Shown here: positions 59,907 to 64,000 of the stretch, one piece after another
Numbering within the stretch: the first letter of the stretch is position 1
Layout of the letters: every line of letters starts with the position of its first letter
Assembly: GCF_047246645.1 (NCBI RefSeq)
Contig: NZ_JBFOKR010000011.1
Span: 109,639-173,638 of the forward strand
Length of the DNA: 64,000 bases
Source: Ferdinandcohnia sp047246645
GTDB lineage: Bacteria > Bacillota > Bacilli > Bacillales > Bacillaceae_L
Direction of reading: 5' to 3'
Made by a program: the position numbers and the translations under genes
Notes under the pieces: model-generated
What the model saw: only the letters and a program-made list of their open reading frames with translations
Database searches by the model: none
What the model was told of the DNA's origin: nothing

Positions 59907-60815
59907 ATGAATCAACCTAAAGTAAATCCTTATCTTGTTTTGGCGATTGGCGCACTAGCTGTTTCTAGTTCAGCCATCTTAGTTAAATTGACTAGTGCAC
60001 CTGCACCTGTCATTGCTTTTTATCGATTATTTTTCTCAGTCTTACTAATGTTACCGATCTTTTTATGGAAATATCGACATGAACTCCGCTTGATTTCAAA
60101 AAAGGATTGGTATTACTCAGTTATTGCTGGTGTGTTTTTAGCATTTCATTTTATACTATGGTTTGAATCCTTAAATTACACATCAGTGACTAGCTCAACC
60201 GTACTTGTAGCATTACAGCCTGTATTCGCATTTATAGGTACTTATTTTGTATTTAAAGAAAAAATTGGCCTGGGAGCCATATTAAGTACGATATTAGCAC
60301 TCGCAGGAAGTCTCATTATAAGTTGGGGGGATTTCCAAATTAGTGGTATGGCTTTGTTTGGGGATTTGCTTGCCATAGTATCATGTATAATGGTTACTGT
60401 ATATTTGTTATTTGGGCAAACGGTCCGAAAACGACTTTCACTTATTACATATACATTCGTTGTATATAGCATAAGTGCTATCACTCTTTTCTTATATGTA
60501 GTTTTATTACATTATCCTCTTGTTTCATATCCTAGCAGTGACTGGATGTATTTTCTGTTATTAGCCATTGTACCAACACTACTGGGTCATACTCTTTTCA
60601 ATTGGTCACTTAAATGGGTTAGCACATCTACCATTTCGGTGAGTATTTTATTTGAACCGGTAGGTGCTGCAATACTAGCATATTTTATCCTTGCAGAAAA
60701 AGTAATGTTGACTCAAATTATTGGTGGGGTAATTATTGTTACTGGTATTTGGTTATATTCACTGGGAGAAAGAAAGCGAAGTCAACAGACGTTACTGACA
60801 GAACAAAGTGCGTAA
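59907..60815 (+). CDS. DMT-family permease (EamA)
   Basis: 302 residues, ten membrane segments in two EamA repeats: LVLAIGALAVSSSAILVKLT and FYRLFFSVLLMLPIFL in the first; LLAIVPTLLGHTLFNWSLKW, LFEPVGAAILAYFILAEKVM in the second. An exporter of metabolites or drugs with unknown substrate. GAAGGGAC precedes the ATG. Converges with the LPDTA protein gene over a strong terminator. Confidence 0.88.
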   Translation: MNQPKVNPYLVLAIGALAVSSSAILVKLTSAPAPVIAFYRLFFSVLLMLPIFLWKYRHELRLISKKDWYYSVIAGVFLAFHFILWFESLNYTSVTSSTVLVALQPVFAFIGTYFVFKEKIGLGAILSTILALAGSLIISWGDFQISGMALFGDLLAIVSCIMVTVYLLFGQTVRKRLSLITYTFVVYSISAITLFLYVVLLHYPLVSYPSSDWMYFLLLAIVPTLLGHTLFNWSLKWVSTSTISVSILFEPVGAAILAYFILAEKVMLTQIIGGVIIVTGIWLYSLGERKRSQQTLLTEQSA

Positions 60816-60827
60816 GAATAAAAGAAG

Positions 60828-60870
60828 CCGTGTTAATGTCTACTTAAAGATCATTAACACGGCTTTTTCT
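60828..60870. terminator. Bidirectional terminator
   Basis: AAGCCGTGTTAATG / CATTAACACGGCTT followed by TTTC, 14-bp stem. Confidence 0.85.
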
Positions 60871-61829
60871 TAGGCAAATCTACGTCTTGTGAAAATCAAT
60901 GTACTAATACCCAATAGTGTTAGAAGCCCCCCGAATAATAAAAGGGTAGCATGCGGATTAGCTGTGTCTGGAAGCTTATTTCCATGTACGCTTATACTCA
61001 TTTCATTTGCTAAGGTGGCTACTGTTATAAGTTTCTCTCCACGTTCAACAATAAAGTCTGAAGCAAGCATATCTTCAGATACTCTTAAATCTAAAAGATA
61101 CTCTTCATTTGTGCGGTATAACTCAACTAACAAATCTGCTCCATCTAGAGTATCCATTTCTATTAACTCATTATAAGCTACCGCTTGTTTAACTCCGTCC
61201 TTAAGAAGGAAATATCTTGGCTTAAGTTCAAATACACTAATCATCTGATCGTATATCATAAGAAGTTCTTGCTGCTGCTCCGATGTGAATGAGTCGGATT
61301 TATTATATGAAAAATACTGTTCTAAATTAGAATTGATAGATTTCATTTTTTCCTCCAGGTTTACATCACTTAAGGTTAAAAAATGAAGAAACAATCCATC
61401 TATCTCGTCTTCGTTTAATCCAATCTCAGAGAGCATTCTTTCCGCTTCAACTAATACCTCAGCATGATTTATATAAAAGTCTACGGTTACCTCTAAGTCT
61501 TTAATAAATAAGTAATCGTTTACGGATTCACCGAAACCGCCAAGTATGTTATGAAGTTCATCCTCGTTAATGTTATGTTTTGTTAACAATGTTTGTAGAG
61601 TAGTTTCCGTAACTGGTTCACCTAAATACGATACTAATTCATTAACTGTTTCAAAGTCATTTAAAGAAAGGTCATAAACTGCTAAATACTCCTTTAATTC
61701 ATCTTCAGATAAGCCTGTATTATTAGTAAATTGTTGAAGTTCAACTGATGTTAATTCAGCGTTAGCATTACCGTTAAATAATCCTAACTGCACTAAGACT
61801 ATAAGTGTAAAAAATAAAATCTTTCTCAT
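60870..61829 (-). CDS. Processed acidic surface protein with LPDTA sorting signal
   Basis: 319 residues. Signal peptide (ILFFTLIVLVQLGLFNGNANA), a strongly acidic body with at least three helical repeats (GLSEDELKEYLAVYDLSLND; NINEDELHNILGGFGESVND; GLNEDEIDGLFLHF), and a C-terminal sorting signal: LPDTA, hydrophobic LLLFGGLLTLLGISTLIF and RRRFA. LPxTA with acidic repeats matches the 'processed acidic surface protein' family that pairs with class D sortases. No sortase gene is in the window. ATG 61827-61829 follows GGAGGAG. Confidence 0.85.
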   Translation of the reverse strand: MRKILFFTLIVLVQLGLFNGNANAELTSVELQQFTNNTGLSEDELKEYLAVYDLSLNDFETVNELVSYLGEPVTETTLQTLLTKHNINEDELHNILGGFGESVNDYLFIKDLEVTVDFYINHAEVLVEAERMLSEIGLNEDEIDGLFLHFLTLSDVNLEEKMKSINSNLEQYFSYNKSDSFTSEQQQELLMIYDQMISVFELKPRYFLLKDGVKQAVAYNELIEMDTLDGADLLVELYRTNEEYLLDLRVSEDMLASDFIVERGEKLITVATLANEMSISVHGNKLPDTANPHATLLLFGGLLTLLGISTLIFTRRRFA

Positions 61830-61933
61830 CACTACTCCTCCAAGCCAATGTATTCATAAGAGTAGTATTTTCAACTTTTTCCAAAAAATGCATTGACTGG
61901 CCTTAAAAGGAGATGAAAATTAAGGTGTTAATA

Positions 61934-61965
61934 AAGGAAAAAAGCTCCAAATAGGAGCTTACTCA
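61934..61965 (-). terminator. Terminator of the sigma/anti-sigma operon
   Basis: AAGCTCC / GGAGCTT with minus-strand TTTTTTCC following. Confidence 0.8.
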
Positions 61966-62579
61966 ATTCTAAAAGACCTAGCTATCTCATGGATTTTTTC
62001 TATATCCTCCTGGTAATCAAGTCCGCCAAAATATCCAGGAGTATTTGCATGAAAGTATAAATCATAGGTACTTTCTTGACCAACAGGTTGGATTAGATAA
62101 TGAATTGTTTGAATAGCGTACATATCTTTAATATGGATAACTATACGCCTCGTTGGTTCATAGAAATTCAATATTTCTTCATTTTCATATATACCAGGTT
62201 GTGACAATAATGTTTGTTTTTGACTCTCATTAATCTTTTTATACCCCCCAACAACCGTATCTCCTTTTAGGAAAATATGCTCGTTTGTAAGTTTCTTAAT
62301 AAAAATTCCTTCTGGTAGTTTAACAGATGCAACTGGTTCGTTATTTGCTTGGTTATATTCAGGGTTAAACGTGACAGTATAAGTATAAATTCCGATTCCT
62401 ACTAAAATGAGTATCAATACTAACGAAGATAAAACAGGCATGAATATCTTTCTAGTTTTTTCAATAACTGTAGTTTCTGCAGTTTTAATAGAAGAAACAA
62501 TTTTCTTTTTGTGAATAATCGAGAGCTGGTGACGAGGAAATGGCTTCAATTCTTTAGGGTAATGTCCTTTCATAACCAT
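61959..62579 (-). CDS. Probable anti-sigma factor, single-pass membrane
   Basis: 206 residues. A basic cytoplasmic N-terminus of ~48 residues (GHYPKELKPFPRHQLSIIHK), one membrane helix (FMPVLSSLVLILILVGIGIY) and an external domain of ~130 residues (NEHIFLKGDTVVGGYKKINE). No zinc-binding HxxxCxxC anti-sigma motif. Overlap of 26 bp with the ECF sigma gene and the topology support an anti-sigma role by inference. The ATG at 62577-62579 follows AGGAGGGA. Confidence 0.65.
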   Translation of the reverse strand: MVMKGHYPKELKPFPRHQLSIIHKKKIVSSIKTAETTVIEKTRKIFMPVLSSLVLILILVGIGIYTYTVTFNPEYNQANNEPVASVKLPEGIFIKKLTNEHIFLKGDTVVGGYKKINESQKQTLLSQPGIYENEEILNFYEPTRRIVIHIKDMYAIQTIHYLIQPVGQESTYDLYFHANTPGYFGGLDYQEDIEKIHEIARSFRIE

Positions 62580-63096
62580 TTGTCCCTCCTTCAATCGTAA
62601 ACTTAATTTTTTTTTGCAATGCTTTAATTGCTCTGTGATATGTTAACGTAACCTTAGAGTTAGACCAATTTAATACCGATGCAGTTTCATCAACAGTAAG
62701 TTCAACTATTAGACGTAAAATTAGTACATCTTTATAAGATTGCTTTAAAGATAAGATTGCATAGTAAATTTCTGACTGAGTTTCATCACTAAGTAACGTT
62801 TTCTCAGGGTCTCCATAATCTGTAGCAGCCAATTTAGATTGGGCAATATCGATAGGAAAGAAAGTAAAAAGCTTCTTTCGACGGCTTTTGTCGATTACTA
62901 AGTTACGAGCAATCGTAAGTAACCAAGTTTTAGGGTTTGCTCGTGCTTCAAATGATGAAATCGATCTAAGTGCTTTCAAAAAAACCTCTTGTACTATATC
63001 TTCAACATCTTTTGTACCAGTTAAATAAACTAAAAAATTATAAACATCATCACCATACTGATAAAACCATTCTTCCATTTGGTTTGTATGATTCAC
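62554..63096 (-). CDS. ECF-type RNA polymerase sigma factor
   Basis: 180 residues. Region 2: DDVYNFLVYLTGTKDVEDIV, QEVFLKALRSISSFEARANP, KTWLLTIARNLVIDKSRR. Region 4: ILSLKQSYKDVLILRLIVEL and TVDETASVLNWSNSKVTLTY. Group IV sigma factor, not clearly one of the named B. subtilis seven. GTG 63096 lies ~7 bp after GGGGG and is preferred to GTG 63102. It has an ECF-like promoter (63131-63156) placed for autoregulation and is followed by its overlapping anti-sigma gene. Confidence 0.9.
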   Translation of the reverse strand: MNHTNQMEEWFYQYGDDVYNFLVYLTGTKDVEDIVQEVFLKALRSISSFEARANPKTWLLTIARNLVIDKSRRKKLFTFFPIDIAQSKLAATDYGDPEKTLLSDETQSEIYYAILSLKQSYKDVLILRLIVELTVDETASVLNWSNSKVTLTYHRAIKALQKKIKFTIEGGTNGYERTLP

Positions 63097-63130
63097 TGTC
63101 ACACCCCCATATAATGCATCTATATAATTA

Positions 63131-63156
63131 GACGAATAAACATGATATAACTTTCA
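63131..63156 (-). promoter_or_regulatory. ECF-type promoter of the sigma operon
   Basis: Minus strand TGAAAG (63156-63151), 16 bp, CGTCTAA (CGTC at 63134-63131). Matches the TGAAAC-N16-CGTC layout of ECF promoters with one change at -35. Confidence 0.7.
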
Positions 63157-63185
63157 GTCATAATCATTTTATCTTAGATCAGAGA

Positions 63186-63231
63186 ACAAAAAATACTGGC
63201 TATCCATTTTTTCTTTGGACAACCAGTATGC
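63186..63231 (-). terminator. Terminator of the small membrane gene at 63247
   Basis: Minus strand ATACTGGTTGTCCA / TGGATAGCCAGTAT (two mismatches) with T-run following. Confidence 0.75.
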
Positions 63232-63246
63232 AAAGGTTGATTTTAT

Positions 63247-63444
63247 TTAATAGAATGAACTAGCAAAGAAACTAAAAACAAAAGCCATTACAATTGATAC
63301 AACAAAGGTAGCAAATCTACTTGCTTCTATCTTTCCTTCAGAATCGCTAATTTTAAGACCCTCCATATATACGTATGAAAATAGAAATAAACACATTGCT
63401 AATGAAAAAACCATACCTATTGCTTTAAGAAATTCGAATAACAA
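63247..63444 (-). CDS. Small two-helix membrane protein
   Basis: 65 residues: AIGMVFSLAMCLFLFSYVYM, a short hydrophilic loop (ISDSEGKIEAS) and VVSIVMAFVFSFFASSFY. AGAGGAGGTAA precedes the ATG at 63444. No family recognised. Its own terminator separates it from the sigma operon. It is divergent from the rrn operon. Confidence 0.6.
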   Translation of the reverse strand: MLFEFLKAIGMVFSLAMCLFLFSYVYMEGLKISDSEGKIEASRFATFVVSIVMAFVFSFFASSFY

Positions 63445-63717
63445 ACTAAATTACCTCCTCTGTTTACTCTTTAATAGAATATATGAGTAAATCTAGTAAA
63501 TATGATAAGAATAATAGAGACAAAAGAAAGAAATCAGTTTTGTAACAGTTAGTAAGAATACATTCGTATTGTCTTTATAAATGTAATTAATACTTGTTAT
63601 TGTGTATATAAGATCAATTAGATGCTATATTATATATAGTAATATTTTCGGATCCTATTAATTCGTCTACTAAAGAATAGTACTTAAGAGGAATTTAAAA
63701 CTTTTTTAAAAAAGGGA

Positions 63718-63746
63718 TTGAAAAAGAAAAAAATCCATGATATATT
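63718..63746 (+). promoter_or_regulatory. rrn promoter P1
   Basis: TTGAAA (63718-63723), 17 bp, TATATT (63741-63746). The 63445-63717 stretch before it is AT-rich, with no gene seen, and may carry UP-like elements. Confidence 0.7.
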
Positions 63747-63811
63747 ATTTCTTGTCGCCAAAACGAGTGACAGAAATTGAGTGAGAAAGAAAAAAACATT
63801 TTAAAAAAGTG

Positions 63812-63840
63812 TTGACACTCAAAAATGAAAATGTTATATT
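63812..63840 (+). promoter_or_regulatory. rrn promoter P2
   Basis: TTGACA (63812-63817), 17 bp, TATATT (63835-63840), ~105 bp before the 16S start. The leader holds a GTCGCT-TCTG-AGCGAC hairpin and the conserved AGTTCTTTGAAAACTGAAC segment. Confidence 0.9.
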
Positions 63841-63944
63841 AGAAAAGTCGCTTCTGAGCGACGAATAAAAAGTTCTTTGAAAACTGAACACAATACAAGC
63901 GTCAACGTTTAATTCAAGTAACAAAATTATTGAGCAATCAATAC

Positions 63945-64000
<56 letters not shown>

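Overview
The window is chromosomal DNA of a low-GC, spore-forming Bacillaceae bacterium. The evidence is AGGAGG-type ribosome sites, frequent GTG/TTG starts, an H-type small acid-soluble spore protein, KapB/KapD sporulation accessory proteins, and a gene order that, as I recall it, follows the B. subtilis yui-yuf-yug region (yuiC-yuiD-pepA-yuiF-bioY; yuxO-mrpG..A; yufK-pbpD-yuxJ-kapD; kapB-yugE-yugF-alaR-alaT-yugI-yuzA-yugJ-pgi-yugN-yugO-mstX). No prophage, integrase, transposase or CRISPR array is seen. The species cannot be fixed from this window.

Layout. 1-9.7 kb: end of yuiC, a frameshifted metal/cobalamin-binding protein gene, yuiD, a DUF309 gene, leucyl aminopeptidase, two adjacent 52-bp-period tandem arrays, the antiporter-like yuiF, a biotin transporter gene carrying two BirA operators, a TauE/SafE permease, an Xre regulator and small, probably spore-related genes. 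9.9-14.4 kb: a short 6-phosphogluconate dehydrogenase, an SDR enzyme, a DedA protein, a PQQ-type sugar dehydrogenase lipoprotein, a hairpin-rich block and the thioesterase gene yuxO. 14.4-20.2 kb: the complete Mrp Na+/H+ antiporter operon mrpABCDEFG. 20.4-32.3 kb: membrane proteins, PbpD, an MFS pump, KapD, a four-LysM cell-wall hydrolase, KapB, and the alanine transaminase gene with its Lrp-type regulator. 32.4-38.7 kb: central metabolism (yugJ, pgi) and the mstX-yugO potassium channel pair, bracketed by two copies of a shuffled mosaic repeat. 39-54 kb: accessory genes (wall hydrolase, SIMPL protein, 2-hydroxyacid dehydrogenase, CPBP protease, phosphotransferases, cold shock protein, aldehyde dehydrogenase with a cre site, ABC-F protein behind an attenuator). 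55-63.5 kb: tRNA-Ala(GGC), a divergent PlsY paralogue followed by an acyltransferase-aminotransferase fusion, a beta-propeller protein, a DMT permease, an LPDTA surface protein and an ECF sigma/anti-sigma pair. The window ends at tandem rrn promoters and the first bases of a 16S rRNA gene.

Strongest leads: (1) the PlsY-like plus GNAT-aminotransferase fusion pair, possibly an uncharacterised acyl-amino lipid pathway; (2) two promoters 2.2 kb apart carrying the same ACTAAC-N4-GTTAG(T/C) inverted repeat abutting the -10 box, implying an unseen common repressor; (3) adjacent unrelated tandem arrays sharing an exact 52-bp period, with a third ~50-bp hairpin array elsewhere; (4) an ECF promoter placed for self-activation; (5) a modular mosaic repeat with the same modules in shuffled order and orientation. 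All family assignments come from reading the sequences and from recall; no database search was run.
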